From assembly GCF_003730195.1 (NCBI RefSeq), contig NZ_QWGG01000006.1, positions 186,001-250,000 of the forward strand: a stretch of 64,000 nt of DNA. The letters are read 5' to 3'. The DNA comes from Halosimplex salinum (lineage in GTDB: Archaea; Halobacteriota; Halobacteria; Halobacteriales; Haloarculaceae). Each line of letters starts with the position of its first letter. Position 1 is the first letter of the stretch. Of this stretch, positions 26,256 through 36,149 are shown in pieces. The notes below the pieces were generated by a model. That model did no database searches. It saw nothing but the letters and a program-made list of their open reading frames with translations, and was not told the DNA's origin. The position numbers were made by a program, and so were the translations under genes.

Positions 26256-26438
26256 GTGGTTTCGATCCACGACGCGATACTGGCGCTGATCCCGGCGATT
26301 CTGCTCGCTGCGACACTCGTGGGGGCGCTGCTCTCCTGGTCGTGGGGGACGGCGCTGGCCGTCGGGAGCGTGCCGGCCAGCGGGACCATCGGCTACGCGC
26401 TGTTCTACAATCCGCCGGCTGGCGTCGGCGACGACTGA
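26256..26438 (+). CDS. small hydrophobic membrane protein
   Basis: A 60-residue protein from the GTG at 26256 (VSIHDAILALIPAILLAATL). Two hydrophobic helices (residues about 6-26 and 28-50, the second Gly/Ala-rich with GTIGYALFY) are followed by a short acidic tail. It is not recognised further. A longer start at GTG 26223 would add 11 polar residues, and the choice is uncertain. It is convergent with the gene at 26488. Confidence 0.6.
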   Translation: MVSIHDAILALIPAILLAATLVGALLSWSWGTALAVGSVPASGTIGYALFYNPPAGVGDD

Positions 26439-26487
26439 GTTCGGAAACTCCCGAATCGAAAACGACGGCGAGTGGGGAGTGGCGAGT

Positions 26488-26841
26488 TTACCGCGCGGTT
26501 TGACTGGTGCTACCGGAGAGGGCCTGCTTGACCTGGAGGGCGGCGCTGGCGGCCAGTCCCTGCGCGAGGTCGGTCTGTTCGTCTTCGGTGATGGTGGCGT
26601 CGGCCTCCTCCGGCGTGTAGCCGGCTGAGACCACGGGGCCAACCGGAGGGCGGACGGCGACGGTGGCCTCGGGGCCGTCGGACCCGGCGGTCAGGTCCGA
26701 TCCGACGACGAACTCTTCGGGGAGCAGTTCTCGGGTGTGCTGGGCGACTTGCGAGAGGTCCCGTTCGAGACGGCGGCGCTGGTCGTCGGTCAGCGTCTCG
26801 GGGTCCAGGCTCTCGTCTCCGAACGGCGCGTTTCCGTACAT
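26488..26841 (-). CDS. DUF5811-like haloarchaeal protein
   Basis: A 117-residue acidic cytosolic protein of unknown function. It opens MYGNAPFGDESLDPETLTDDQ, then RDLSQVAQHTRELLPEEFVVG, and VAVRPPVGPVVSAGYTPEE. This resembles the DUF5811 family as I recall it, but I cannot verify this. It ends with a helical segment LAQGLAASAALQVKQAL. It is followed upstream on the same strand, about 96 nt away, by pdaD; whether the two are one transcript is not clear. Confidence 0.65.
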   Translation of the reverse strand: MYGNAPFGDESLDPETLTDDQRRRLERDLSQVAQHTRELLPEEFVVGSDLTAGSDGPEATVAVRPPVGPVVSAGYTPEEADATITEDEQTDLAQGLAASAALQVKQALSGSTSQTAR

Positions 26842-26937
26842 GAAGCTCTTCTCCGCCCGTATGCGTCCGAGGGTCTTAACGTCTGGGAGTGGCGTAAGCG
26901 GAGACTTCTCACACGATCGATCGTGATTACTTCGCGA

Positions 26938-27423
26938 TCAGTCGAGTAGCGACTCGCTATCGCCGTAGGCCGCGACGACGACGGCCGTCGCGTGGTCGGC
27001 GTCGTGGGCGGGGACGGACTCGACGACGACCTCGGGGTCGGCCGAGAACGTCCACTCTCGCAGTTCCGTCCCGCGCTGGAGGCCGGCCCTGACCGCGCGC
27101 TCGACGGCGTCGGGGTCGGTGCCGCTCGCTTCGTAAAACAGGCCGCGACCGGACTCGCTGCGGATCCACCCCAGTCCGGCGCAGGCATCGCCGTCGACGC
27201 CCGGGAGGAGCGTCTCGCGCCCGACGACGGCGTAGAGGGCGTCGCCCGCGGGGCCGAGGTCGGGTGCCGTCCCGACGCGCTCGACGCTGGCCTCGGCGGG
27301 GACGACCGACGAGAGCGCCACGAGGTTGTAGTTGTGGACGCCCGCTTCGGCCAGCGCCGCGTCGAACGAGGACATCGCCGTCGGGCCGGTGGCCGAGCCC
27401 CACGCGACCCGGATAGTGCTCAT
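26938..27423 (-). CDS. pdaD: pyruvoyl-dependent arginine decarboxylase
   Basis: Decarboxylates arginine to agmatine, the first step of archaeal agmatine/agmatidine and polyamine synthesis. The 161-residue proenzyme self-cleaves at a Ser-Ser pair. Here NYNLVALSSVVP places S38-S39 at the cleavage site, giving a short beta subunit and an alpha subunit with an N-terminal pyruvoyl group. The early GSATGPT segment and the GLFYEASG segment (catalytic region) agree with the PvlArgDC family. Agmatine also supplies agmatidine at tRNA-Ile position 34 in archaea. Confidence 0.93.
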   Translation of the reverse strand: MSTIRVAWGSATGPTAMSSFDAALAEAGVHNYNLVALSSVVPAEASVERVGTAPDLGPAGDALYAVVGRETLLPGVDGDACAGLGWIRSESGRGLFYEASGTDPDAVERAVRAGLQRGTELREWTFSADPEVVVESVPAHDADHATAVVVAAYGDSESLLD

Positions 27424-27535
27424 ACCACCGCATCGTCGACTCTCGCGCTAAGGGGTTTCGTTTCCGGTCGAACCGCCCTCGCGATCCGGTCTGTCGGCGA
27501 GAAAGTATTTACCGGCGGCCCCGCCCGTTCCTCTC

Positions 27536-28144
27536 GTGACGCCGACACGCCGCTCGGTCCTCCGGGCGGTCGGTACAGCGAGTGCGCTCGCGCTGACCGG
27601 CTGTCAGACGGGAGATTCGAACGACTCGGACGCCGACAGTGCGCCGTCGTCGGCCCCCACCCAGTCACGGACCCCGTCGGAGACGCCGGAACAGACGCCA
27701 GCCTCGACGGAATCGCCCTCGCCGACGCCGGATCGCGATGCCGAGGACGTGCTCCCGGAATCGGGCAAGGGATGGTCACTGATGGAGACGCGCGAGATGA
27801 GCGCGCGCATGCTCGGTGCCGAGACGGGTATCGTCGGAGAGTACGAGGCCGCCGACGGCACGCGGTTTCGCGTCGTCGTGCTGGAGCGGTTCCCCCGCCA
27901 CGACCCAACTCGCAAAGCCGAGCGCTGGGCCTGCATCGGCTGGGACGTGGCGGTCGCGTACGAGGATTTCGCGCTCGCGGCCGGGACCGGGACCGAACAG
28001 CGGGACTACACGCCGGAGACGCCACCCCACATGGACCAGACAGCGATTCCGGGGAGCGCCGAGCGATCTCGCGAACTCCTCGCTCGCTCGCCGTTGCTGT
28101 CCGTTGAGCGTGTCGACGCGAACGAGGTCGACTGCGAGTCGTGA
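27536..28144 (+). CDS. Tat-exported lipoprotein of unknown function
   Basis: A 202-residue protein starting at GTG 27536. Twin-arginine TRRSVLRAVG, a hydrophobic stretch and the lipobox LALTGC (Cys about 22) predict Tat export and lipid anchoring. A Ser/Thr/Pro-rich linker (about residues 25-65) precedes a globular part with GKGWSLMETREMSARM, RFRVVVLERFPRHD and GWDVAVAYEDFALAAG. No known domain is recognised. It is convergent with nadE: the stop ends one base before the nadE stop. Confidence 0.75.
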   Translation: MTPTRRSVLRAVGTASALALTGCQTGDSNDSDADSAPSSAPTQSRTPSETPEQTPASTESPSPTPDRDAEDVLPESGKGWSLMETREMSARMLGAETGIVGEYEAADGTRFRVVVLERFPRHDPTRKAERWACIGWDVAVAYEDFALAAGTGTEQRDYTPETPPHMDQTAIPGSAERSRELLARSPLLSVERVDANEVDCES

Positions 28145-28145
28145 C

Positions 28146-29063
28146 TCACAGTCCGTTCGCCATCGCGGCGAGGTGGAGCGGGTAGGACTCGCCGCCCTTC
28201 CCGCGGCCGCCGACGCCCGGCGTCGGCGGGACGGCCCGCTTGTGGAGCGAGTCGACGTACATCTGCGCGACGGTCTCGGCGGTCTCCGGGCTCACGTCGA
28301 GGGCTTCGAGCACGTCCTCGACGCGCTGGCTCCTATCGACGACCCTGCGGAGGACGGGGTCGATCTCGGAGTAGCGGGCACCGATGTCCTCGGCGTCGGT
28401 CTGGCCGGCCCACAGGTCCGCGGTCGGTTCCTTGGCGATTATCCGGCGCGGGACGCCGACCCGCTGGGCGAGCGACTGGACCTCCGTCTTGTACAGGTCG
28501 CCGAGCGGGAACAGGTCCGCGCCGCCGTCGCCGTACTTCGTGAAGTAGCCCAGCAGGAGCTCCGAGCGGTTTGCGGTCCCGCAGACCAGATACGAGCGCG
28601 CGTTCGCCGCGTAGTACAGCGCGCACATCCGCAGGCGAGCGGTGACGTTGCCGACTGCGCGGCGGCCCCCAGACGGCGCCACCGCGGCCGCCGCGTGGTC
28701 CTCGAACACGTCGACCAGCGGCAGGAGGTCGACCTCACGGAACTCGATCCCCAGCCCCTCGGCTATCGTCCGCGCTTCCTGTGCGTTCTCGTTGTCGGTG
28801 TGAGCCGGCAGTCCAAGTCCCAGAACGCGGTCGCTCCCCAGCGCCTGGACGGCCAGGTTCGCCGTCAGCGTCGAGTCGACGCCCCCGCTCATCCCGATCA
28901 CGACCCCCCGCGCGCCTGCTTTCGTCACTGTGTCCTTGACGAACGCGACCGCTTCCTCGCGTACCACGTCCAGGTCCTCGCGATCCGTGATGAAGCCGGG
29001 TTCGGACTCGCGCCCCGTGCCGGTACTGTCGTCGATGTCGTCCGAGAACATAGGTTCGGTCAC
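28146..29063 (-). CDS. nadE: NH3-dependent NAD+ synthetase
   Basis: Amidates nicotinate adenine dinucleotide to NAD+ using ammonia, the last step of NAD synthesis. It has 305 residues and no glutaminase domain. The PP-loop SGGVDST is at about residues 59-65. NVTARLRMCALYY and GTANRSELLLGYFTKYGDG are the deamido-NAD and ATP contact regions. A start at ATG 29051 is equally possible (four residues shorter). Upstream, ATATACTGTATAAC on the minus strand lies about 15-25 nt before the longer start. Confidence 0.94.
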   Translation of the reverse strand: MTEPMFSDDIDDSTGTGRESEPGFITDREDLDVVREEAVAFVKDTVTKAGARGVVIGMSGGVDSTLTANLAVQALGSDRVLGLGLPAHTDNENAQEARTIAEGLGIEFREVDLLPLVDVFEDHAAAAVAPSGGRRAVGNVTARLRMCALYYAANARSYLVCGTANRSELLLGYFTKYGDGGADLFPLGDLYKTEVQSLAQRVGVPRRIIAKEPTADLWAGQTDAEDIGARYSEIDPVLRRVVDRSQRVEDVLEALDVSPETAETVAQMYVDSLHKRAVPPTPGVGGRGKGGESYPLHLAAMANGL

Positions 29064-29374
29064 CGTTATACAGTATATCTGGTCGAACGTATCGCATTTA
29101 GTCCTAGTCCTTAAACAACTACTAGTAAATGAGGGTAGATGTGATCGGGGACGATTCGAGTAATGCAGTAGCCGGGCAGTGGCGGGGCGGTAGCGGGGGC
29201 GGTGGCTGTGCGGTAGCGGGGCGGGAGCGGCGAACGTCCGGCGAGTGAGCGGAGCGAACGAGCCGGTTCACCGCTCGCGCGGAGCGCGAGCGGCCTTTTT
29301 CGCCCACGTTTTTGTCGGCGGGGTTCCCGCAGCGAACGGAGTGAGCGAGGAAACCCCGCCGGGAAAAAGGTGGT
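29064..29374. other. intergenic region between nadE and pan
   Basis: About 311 bases without a gene. Next to nadE lies its AT-rich promoter (ATATACTGTATAAC and TTAAACAACTACTAG). The middle (about 29169-29235) is a G-rich low-complexity tract with repeated GCGGTAGCGGGG-like units. The right third is copy B of the T5-flanked hairpin, ending 1-2 nt from the pan stop codon. Confidence 0.75.
29239..29373. repeat. T5-flanked long hairpin element, copy B
   Basis: Shares the AGTGAGCGGAGCGAACGAGC/CCGGTTCACCG and CCTTTTTCGCCCACG blocks with copies A and C. The inverted repeat is 29303-29327 against 29349-29373 (arms GTTTTTGTCGGCGGGGTTCC and GGAAACCCCGCCGGGAAAAA), with a 21-nt loop. The right arm ends directly after the pan stop codon, so on the minus strand a T5 run and strong hairpin follow the gene. 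This position would suit a terminator. Confidence 0.85.
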
Positions 29375-30595
<1,221 letters not shown>

Positions 30596-30786
30596 CGGAT
30601 TACTGGGAGGTAACAAGCGGAAGAAAAAGTGCCTTTGGGTGTGACTGGGCGACGGATCCTCGCTCTCTCGGGCGGTCACGCGGTGTCGCTGGGGGCTCGG
30701 GCGGCCGACGACGGGCCGCTCGCGGGCCGACGGCGCGACGAGAGGAATGGAGAAGGCTTATTCGGAGGCGTCGCACACCCACCGGC

Positions 30787-31644
30787 ATGGTCGAGTTCGT
30801 AGTACCGGAACCGGATTACGACCGGTACTCAAATCGCCAGCTCGCGGCCGTTCCGCTCGCGCTGCTGGCACTGGCGTTGCTGGTCCTCGCGGGGTGGTAC
30901 CTGATGACCGGGGCTCCGGTCACACCGGGTATCGAGTTCACCGGGGGGACCGAGATTCAGATAGCGACCGACGCGTCGCAGACGGAGGTGAGACAGGCGT
31001 TCGACTTCGAGCCGGACAGCGTCCAGCCGGTGGCGGGGTCGAACGAGTTCATCGTCACCACGCAGTCGGCGGACAACGAGGCGATCCGCTCGCAGGCCGA
31101 GTCGGCCGGCTACGAGATCGTCTCGATACAGACGCGGTCGGCGAGCTTCGGCGCCGACGCCCAGCGACTCGCGCTCATGGGCATCGCCGTCGCCTTCGTC
31201 GGGATGAGCATCCTCATCTTCGTCCTCTTCCGCTCGTTCGTCCCCTCTCTCGCGGTCGTCCTCTCGGCGTTCTCCGACATCATCATCCCGCTCGCGCTGA
31301 TGAACCTCTTCGGAATCAAGCTCTCACTGGGGTCGGTCGCGGCACTCCTGATGCTGATCGGGTACTCCGTCGACTCCGACATCCTGCTGAACAACCACAT
31401 CCTCCGGCGGCGGGGGAGTTTCTACGAGAGCACGTACCGCGCGATGCAGACCGGTGTGACGATGACAGTCACCTCCATCTCGGCGATGACGGTGATGTAC
31501 ATCGTCTCGTCGCTGTTCAAGATCCCGCTCCTGCCGGATCTCGCGATCGTGCTCGTCTTCGGGCTCGTCGTCGACCTGATGAACACCTACATGATGAACC
31601 TGAGCCTGCTTCGCTGGTACAAGTACGAGGGGGTCGCCCGATGA
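30787..31644 (+). CDS. secF: protein-export membrane protein SecF
   Basis: Auxiliary Sec translocon subunit driven by ion gradients. It has 285 residues with six transmembrane helices: one N-terminal, then a periplasmic P1-type loop (GIEFTGGTEIQIATD), and a five-helix block (e.g. SVAALLMLIGYSVDSDILLNN, the conserved D-x2-L-x2-N). It starts with the ATG at 30787. Its last four bases (ATGA) contain the ATG of secD, so the archaeal F-before-D order is translationally coupled. Confidence 0.95.
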   Translation: MVEFVVPEPDYDRYSNRQLAAVPLALLALALLVLAGWYLMTGAPVTPGIEFTGGTEIQIATDASQTEVRQAFDFEPDSVQPVAGSNEFIVTTQSADNEAIRSQAESAGYEIVSIQTRSASFGADAQRLALMGIAVAFVGMSILIFVLFRSFVPSLAVVLSAFSDIIIPLALMNLFGIKLSLGSVAALLMLIGYSVDSDILLNNHILRRRGSFYESTYRAMQTGVTMTVTSISAMTVMYIVSSLFKIPLLPDLAIVLVFGLVVDLMNTYMMNLSLLRWYKYEGVAR

Positions 31645-33236
31645 ACCTGCGCGACAACTGGCGGATCATTATGCTGACCGTGTTCGTGCTCGCGTCCACG
31701 TTCGCCCTGTTCGGTCCGGCCTCGGCGCCGGACGCCGACGTGAACAACAGTTCGTCCGTCGGCGCGTCGACCGACCCGACGAACCTGAAGTACGGGCTGG
31801 AACTCGCGGGCGGGTCGCGAATCCGCGCACCGCTCGTCGGGACGACCGCCGAGAATCTCGATATCGAACAGGACAACCGGGCGGACATCCGCTCGACGGT
31901 GGCGTCCGAGATGGACGTCGGCGGCGGCGACGTGAACGTCCGACTGAACACCGAGAACGGCGACGCCGTCGAAGTGCTCGAACGGAACGTCAGCGAACAG
32001 CGACTGCGGGCCGCGCTGGAGGCCGCCGGCGTCGGCACCGAGGACGCGACAGTCCGTTCGGGCGTCACCGGCGAGACCCGCCAGCAGACCGTCGAGACGA
32101 TCCAGGCGAAGATCAACCGCGGCGGGCTGAGCGGTGGGACCGTGACCGACCAGCGCTCCGCCACCGGGGACCACTTCGTCGTCGTCGACGTCCCCAACGC
32201 GAACACGACGCAGGTACTCGACCTCATCGGCGACCAGGGCGAGGTCCGGGTCGTCGCGCACTACCCCGTCAGCGGCGACAACGGCACCGAGTACCGCAAC
32301 CAGACGGTGCTCACGAACCGTCAGCTCGAGCGCTCGCAGATCGGCGTCGCCGACACCGACCGCAACGGCCGGCCGATGGTTCCGATCACCCTGCAGGAAG
32401 AGGACGCTCAGAACTACTCGCAGGCGCTCGTCGACACGGGTTTCACCTCCAGCGAGGCGACCGGTGGACAACGCTGTCGCTACCGAGAGCAACCGTCTGA
32501 CTCCGGGTACTGCCTGTACACCGTCCTCGACGGCGAGATCGTGTACGCGGCGTCGCTCAACAGTAACCTCGCCGAGTCTATCGAATCGGGCGAGTTCGAG
32601 AAGGCGCCGACCTTCCAGATGCAGACCACCTCGATGGACGAGGCACAGTCGCTGCAGGTCAACCTGCGCGCCGGTGCGCTCCCGACCGAACTCGCCACGG
32701 ACGAGGGGACCGTCCTCTTCCTCCAGCAGAGCCTCGGTGACCGCTTCAAGTCACGCGCGCTCCTGACTGGACTGATCGCCTGGCTCGCGGTCAGCGGGAT
32801 GGTGTTCCTGCGCTACAAGAACCCGCGGGTCGCCCTCCCGATGCTCATGACCGCCGCCGCGGAGGTGTACATCCTGCTCGGGTTCGCCGCGGCCATCGGC
32901 CTCCCGCTCAACCTCTCGTACATCGCGGGGTTCATCGCCGTCATCGGGACGGGGGTTGACGACCTGCTGATCATCGCCGACGAGATCCTCAACGAGGGTG
33001 AGATCGCGACCGGCAGGGTGTTCCAGAACCGCTTCCGCAAGGCGTTCTGGGTCATCGGCGCCGCCGCGGTGACGACCATCATCGCGATGAGCCCGCTGGC
33101 CTTCCTCTCGCTCGGGGACCTGCAGGGCTTCGCCATCGTCACCATCGTCGGCGTCCTCATCGGGGTGCTCGTCACCCGTCCGGCCTACGGTGACGTGCTG
33201 CGGAACCTGATGCTCAACCAGCAACAGCGCGAATAA
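31641..33236 (+). CDS. secD: protein-export membrane protein SecD
   Basis: Partner of SecF in the holotranslocon. It has 531 residues with an N-terminal membrane anchor (about 9-27), then a large extracytoplasmic domain (LKYGLELAGGSRIRAPL is the conserved 'DL(R/K)GG' region), and five C-terminal helices including SYIAGFIAVIGTGVDDLLIIADE. The start ATG at 31641 overlaps the secF stop by 4 nt. The long extracytoplasmic region is rich in Asn/Thr/Asp, as expected in a halophile. Confidence 0.95.
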   Translation: MNLRDNWRIIMLTVFVLASTFALFGPASAPDADVNNSSSVGASTDPTNLKYGLELAGGSRIRAPLVGTTAENLDIEQDNRADIRSTVASEMDVGGGDVNVRLNTENGDAVEVLERNVSEQRLRAALEAAGVGTEDATVRSGVTGETRQQTVETIQAKINRGGLSGGTVTDQRSATGDHFVVVDVPNANTTQVLDLIGDQGEVRVVAHYPVSGDNGTEYRNQTVLTNRQLERSQIGVADTDRNGRPMVPITLQEEDAQNYSQALVDTGFTSSEATGGQRCRYREQPSDSGYCLYTVLDGEIVYAASLNSNLAESIESGEFEKAPTFQMQTTSMDEAQSLQVNLRAGALPTELATDEGTVLFLQQSLGDRFKSRALLTGLIAWLAVSGMVFLRYKNPRVALPMLMTAAAEVYILLGFAAAIGLPLNLSYIAGFIAVIGTGVDDLLIIADEILNEGEIATGRVFQNRFRKAFWVIGAAAVTTIIAMSPLAFLSLGDLQGFAIVTIVGVLIGVLVTRPAYGDVLRNLMLNQQQRE

Positions 33237-33377
33237 TCGCCGTTTCGTTTTTCGGTGTCGCTGCTTTTCGGGTGACGATCGGTCGGAATCGCCGTTCACT
33301 AGACGTGCGAACAGAACGCTTGATTACTGCCTTCTATCTGCAGAAAAGATTTAGTTCAGTTGGCTATTATTCTGTTT

Positions 33378-33803
33378 ATGTCTGAAACGTCTCTCGGCTA
33401 CGTCGGTACACAAGACAATATTATTCTTGGGAGAGTCGGCGCGTTCATACTTGACCAGATTCTCTCACTCGTCATCGGCGGGATACTTGGTTTCGGGTTA
33501 GCGACTCTGCTCGATTCGGTCGTAGGTATATACATCGGTATGCCTGTCGGGGTACTGGGTTATTATATCGCCCTTGAGGGGGCAACCGGGCAGACCGTCG
33601 GAAAGCGCCTCGCTGGGATTGTTGTTGTCAACCGTCATGGAGGGCCTATCACGCTTCGTCAGGCGACCACTCGTAATCTCCTACGCGCCGTAGATGGGGT
33701 TTTCAGTTACGCGCTTGGCCTCGTTGTCATGCTACTGAGCAAGGACATACAACGTGTCGGAGACCACGCCGCTGACACACTTGTCGTCCGCGCCAAGCGA
33801 TGA
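33378..33803 (+). CDS. RDD-family membrane protein
   Basis: A 141-residue membrane protein of the RDD family. The family name residues R, D and D appear as R25 and D31 (LGRVGAFILDQILS) and the later Asp in RNLLRAVDGVFSY. Three hydrophobic helices are seen (about 23-45, 50-70, 110-128), and the typical GQTVGKRLAGI loop sits between helices 2 and 3. I chose the ATG at 33378 over one at 33360. The gene is visibly AT-richer than its flanks, compatible with horizontal acquisition. RDD proteins have unclear transport roles. Confidence 0.85.
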   Translation: MSETSLGYVGTQDNIILGRVGAFILDQILSLVIGGILGFGLATLLDSVVGIYIGMPVGVLGYYIALEGATGQTVGKRLAGIVVVNRHGGPITLRQATTRNLLRAVDGVFSYALGLVVMLLSKDIQRVGDHAADTLVVRAKR

Positions 33804-34104
33804 CGCGCCTCCCACGATAATCATTTTTCTGCACATGGCGGTCAATTGTTCGTCTGTACTGAGCATCCGGTGCCGAAGGCGCCGGTTCACGCGGCCGAGC
33901 GAAGCGAGGCTCCGGCCTTTTTCACCACCGGGAGAGCAAAGCTCTCCCGAGCCTCGTCTCACTTCGCTCGACGAGACCGTGTTTTTGGCGGAGGGGTACC
34001 CGCAGGCAGCGGTGCGAGGTCGAACGGAGTGAGACCTCGATGCGAACGGCGCGAAGCGCCGTGAGCGTAGCGACCGAGGATACACCCCTCCGCCAAAAAG
34101 ATGG
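33804..34104. other. intergenic region between RDD gene and rnhB
   Basis: About 301 bases, almost wholly occupied by copy C of the T5-flanked hairpin element. A short AT-rich start (33800-33850) may hold the RDD terminator. No gene is supported. Confidence 0.8.
33853..34104. repeat. T5-flanked long hairpin element, copy C (expanded loop)
   Basis: Begins CTGTACTGAGCATCCGG, then CGCCGGTTCACGCGGCCGAG and CCTTTTTCACCACC. The left hairpin arm (33979-34000, GTTTTTGGCGGAGGGGTACC) pairs with the right arm (34078-34104, ending CCTCCGCCAAAAAGATGG). The loop is about 78 nt and contains smaller inverted repeats such as CGGCGCGAAGCGCCG and GAGGTCGAACGGAGTGAGACCTC. The right arm touches the rnhB stop at 34105. 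Confidence 0.85.
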
Positions 34105-34863
34105 TTAGAAATCGTCGAGCGTCGTCCGCTGGGGCCCGCCGCCGTCCGAGCGCACTTCCGTCTCGTCGGCGGATTCGTCCACCGCCCGGCCGCCGTCGGG
34201 TTCGAACTCCCCGAGCGAGGCCTGGGAGGCGGCCGCGAGCACGTCCTTGCTGGTCTGCCAGGACTCGCGGGCGCAGGCCGGGAGTTCCTCGTGGTCGGCG
34301 ACGTAGGCTTCGAGGAAGTCGCGAGTCGTGCTGTCGCCGGGGTAGCCGCTGCCGACCTCGCCGAACTCGTCGGCGAGCGCGTCGACGTGGGCGTCGCGGG
34401 CCACCTTCGCGACGATGCTCGCCGCGCCGACCACCGGGTAGGTCTCGTCGGCGCCGTGCTCGGCTCGCGCGTCCACGTCGGCGCCCGCGGCGTCCTCGAC
34501 GCGGCGCTCGAAGCGGACGGCGTTCGTGTCGCCGGCGTCGACGTAGCCCGAGAGCGAGTCCGCGGGAGCGGGCGACTCCACGGCCGCGTCGACGAGCGCG
34601 TCGATGGCCTCGGCGTGGGCGGCGACGGTCAGGGAGTTCATGTCCGTCTCCTCGTCGTCGATCCGCTCCACCGGGATCTCGGCGACGCCGACGACGCCGG
34701 CCTCGCGGATCGCCGCGTCGAGTTCCTCGCGGCGCTCGGGGGCGATCCCCTTCGAGTCGCCGACGTCGTCGGGGAGGTCGCCGGGATCGACCGCGACCGC
34801 CGCCGCGAACATCGAGCCCAACACCGGCCCCTTGCCGGCCTCGTCGACGCCGAACTCGTGCAT
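34105..34863 (-). CDS. rnhB: ribonuclease HII
   Basis: Cleaves the RNA strand of RNA-DNA hybrids and removes ribonucleotides. The start is MHEFGVDEAGKGPVLG with D7 and E8 as the first two metal ligands. ADETYPVVGAASIVAKVARD is the conserved central region and GSGYPGDSTTRDFL carries further conserved residues. It has 252 residues and an acidic, non-conserved tail ending GPQRTTLDDF, a PIP-box-like C-terminus (Q-x2-L-x-D-F) that should dock on PCNA. The minus-strand TATA-like CTTTTATACC lies about 25 nt before the ATG, supporting a leaderless start. Confidence 0.94.
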   Translation of the reverse strand: MHEFGVDEAGKGPVLGSMFAAAVAVDPGDLPDDVGDSKGIAPERREELDAAIREAGVVGVAEIPVERIDDEETDMNSLTVAAHAEAIDALVDAAVESPAPADSLSGYVDAGDTNAVRFERRVEDAAGADVDARAEHGADETYPVVGAASIVAKVARDAHVDALADEFGEVGSGYPGDSTTRDFLEAYVADHEELPACARESWQTSKDVLAAASQASLGEFEPDGGRAVDESADETEVRSDGGGPQRTTLDDF

Positions 34864-35075
34864 GGCGGCGGTTTGTGGCTTCTGGTATAAAAGGTGTCGC
34901 GGTCGAGACGCCGACTGTCTGACGCGCGTCTGCCGTCTCCGGGTCGTTCGTGGCGGTTCTGGGGGCACGAGCCGGTGACGCGGTCTGGCTTCTCCCGCGT
35001 ACCGGCCGGCAAAAGGGGGGCATCCGCGGTCGCGCGCGGTCGGGAGTCGGCCGAGACGGCGCTCGACCGGTGTCG

Positions 35076-36089
35076 TCACTCGATCCGTTCGTCGAGTTCC
35101 CGGGCGAGGCTGCGGCCGATCTCCTCCATGCCGGCGTCGCCCGGGTGGAGGATGTCGGCGCTGTAGCCGGACACGCCGGTCAGGTCGCGACCCTCGACGA
35201 CGAAGAGATCTGGATGCGAAGTCTCGGCGACGATGTCGCGGAGCGTCGCTCGGTAGTCCTCCGCGCGTTCGGCGTCGCCACCCTCGATCACGTCCGGGTA
35301 GTACGGGAACAGCGTGATGCAGGCGATCGGTTTGTCGGGGTGGGCTTCGGCGATCGTCTGGACGAACGCCTCGGCCTTCTCCTCGAACTCCGCGACGGGG
35401 AAGTCCTGGTTGGCCATGTTGATCGAGAGGGCGAGCGTGGCCACGTCCCAGTCGTCGCGCTCGGCGATGTGCTCCGCCATCGGCAGGTCCGCGTAGGCCG
35501 AACCGGAGCACCCGAAGTTCAGCGGGTCCCACTCCAGCGCGCGGGCGGCCCGGGAGACGTAGTTGAGGTGGTCCGCCGACGAGGCGGCGCCCTCTGTGAT
35601 CGAGGTCCCGTAGGCGAGATACCGGGTGTCGGGCAGTTCCTCGTCGGTCGGTGGCCGGCAGTCACCGGTCACGTCGTGGACGGCGACCGCGGGGACGCGC
35701 TCGAAGCAGATCCGACAGACGCGCGGGTCGAAACGACCCTCGACCTCCGTGTCGAGCTTCCGCAGTCGCTCGGGCAGCGAGAGCGTGAGTGTCGTCGGCT
35801 CCGGCCCGATGTCCGTCGGCTTCCAGGGCTGGAACCCGCCCCAGAACACGTGGAGCTCGCCCGGTTCGTCGGCCGAGAGCGTGACCTCGATCTCGGCGTC
35901 GTCGGTCTCCGGCACGAACCGGAGTTCGCTCCCCGTGGGGTGGCGCACGCGGTCGTCCGCCATCTCGTTCAGCTGCGAGGCCACGTCGGCGGGGAGTCGA
36001 TGGAGCCGGTCGCCGTCGTCCGTCCAGTCGGCGGGCACCGTCTCCGCGACGTTGTGCAGCGAGACCGAAGGGTACTCGTCTAGCTTCAT
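35076..36089 (-). CDS. SGNH/GDSL-family hydrolase
   Basis: A 337-residue serine esterase of the SGNH fold. A beta-rich N-terminal domain (about 1-140, with HVFWGGFQPWKPTD) precedes the hydrolase domain. Block I is YGTSITEGA (Ser nucleophile), NFGCSGSAY is the Gly block, SINMAN the Asn block, and the catalytic Asp-x2-His equivalent is in DILHPGDAG. This two-domain form resembles sugar-ester hydrolases in carbohydrate metabolism. The exact substrate is not known, and no export signal is seen. Confidence 0.82.
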   Translation of the reverse strand: MKLDEYPSVSLHNVAETVPADWTDDGDRLHRLPADVASQLNEMADDRVRHPTGSELRFVPETDDAEIEVTLSADEPGELHVFWGGFQPWKPTDIGPEPTTLTLSLPERLRKLDTEVEGRFDPRVCRICFERVPAVAVHDVTGDCRPPTDEELPDTRYLAYGTSITEGAASSADHLNYVSRAARALEWDPLNFGCSGSAYADLPMAEHIAERDDWDVATLALSINMANQDFPVAEFEEKAEAFVQTIAEAHPDKPIACITLFPYYPDVIEGGDAERAEDYRATLRDIVAETSHPDLFVVEGRDLTGVSGYSADILHPGDAGMEEIGRSLARELDERIE

Positions 36090-36149
36090 TCGCCCGTATT
36101 ACTCGAACCATCCCCCTTGGGTTCGTCGGTGTCGGCGGCTCCGGCCGCT

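Noticed and set aside
29169-29235. G-rich repeated GCGGTAGCGGGG units as a possible regulatory array
   Set aside because: Low-complexity and imperfect; no clear unit or palindrome.
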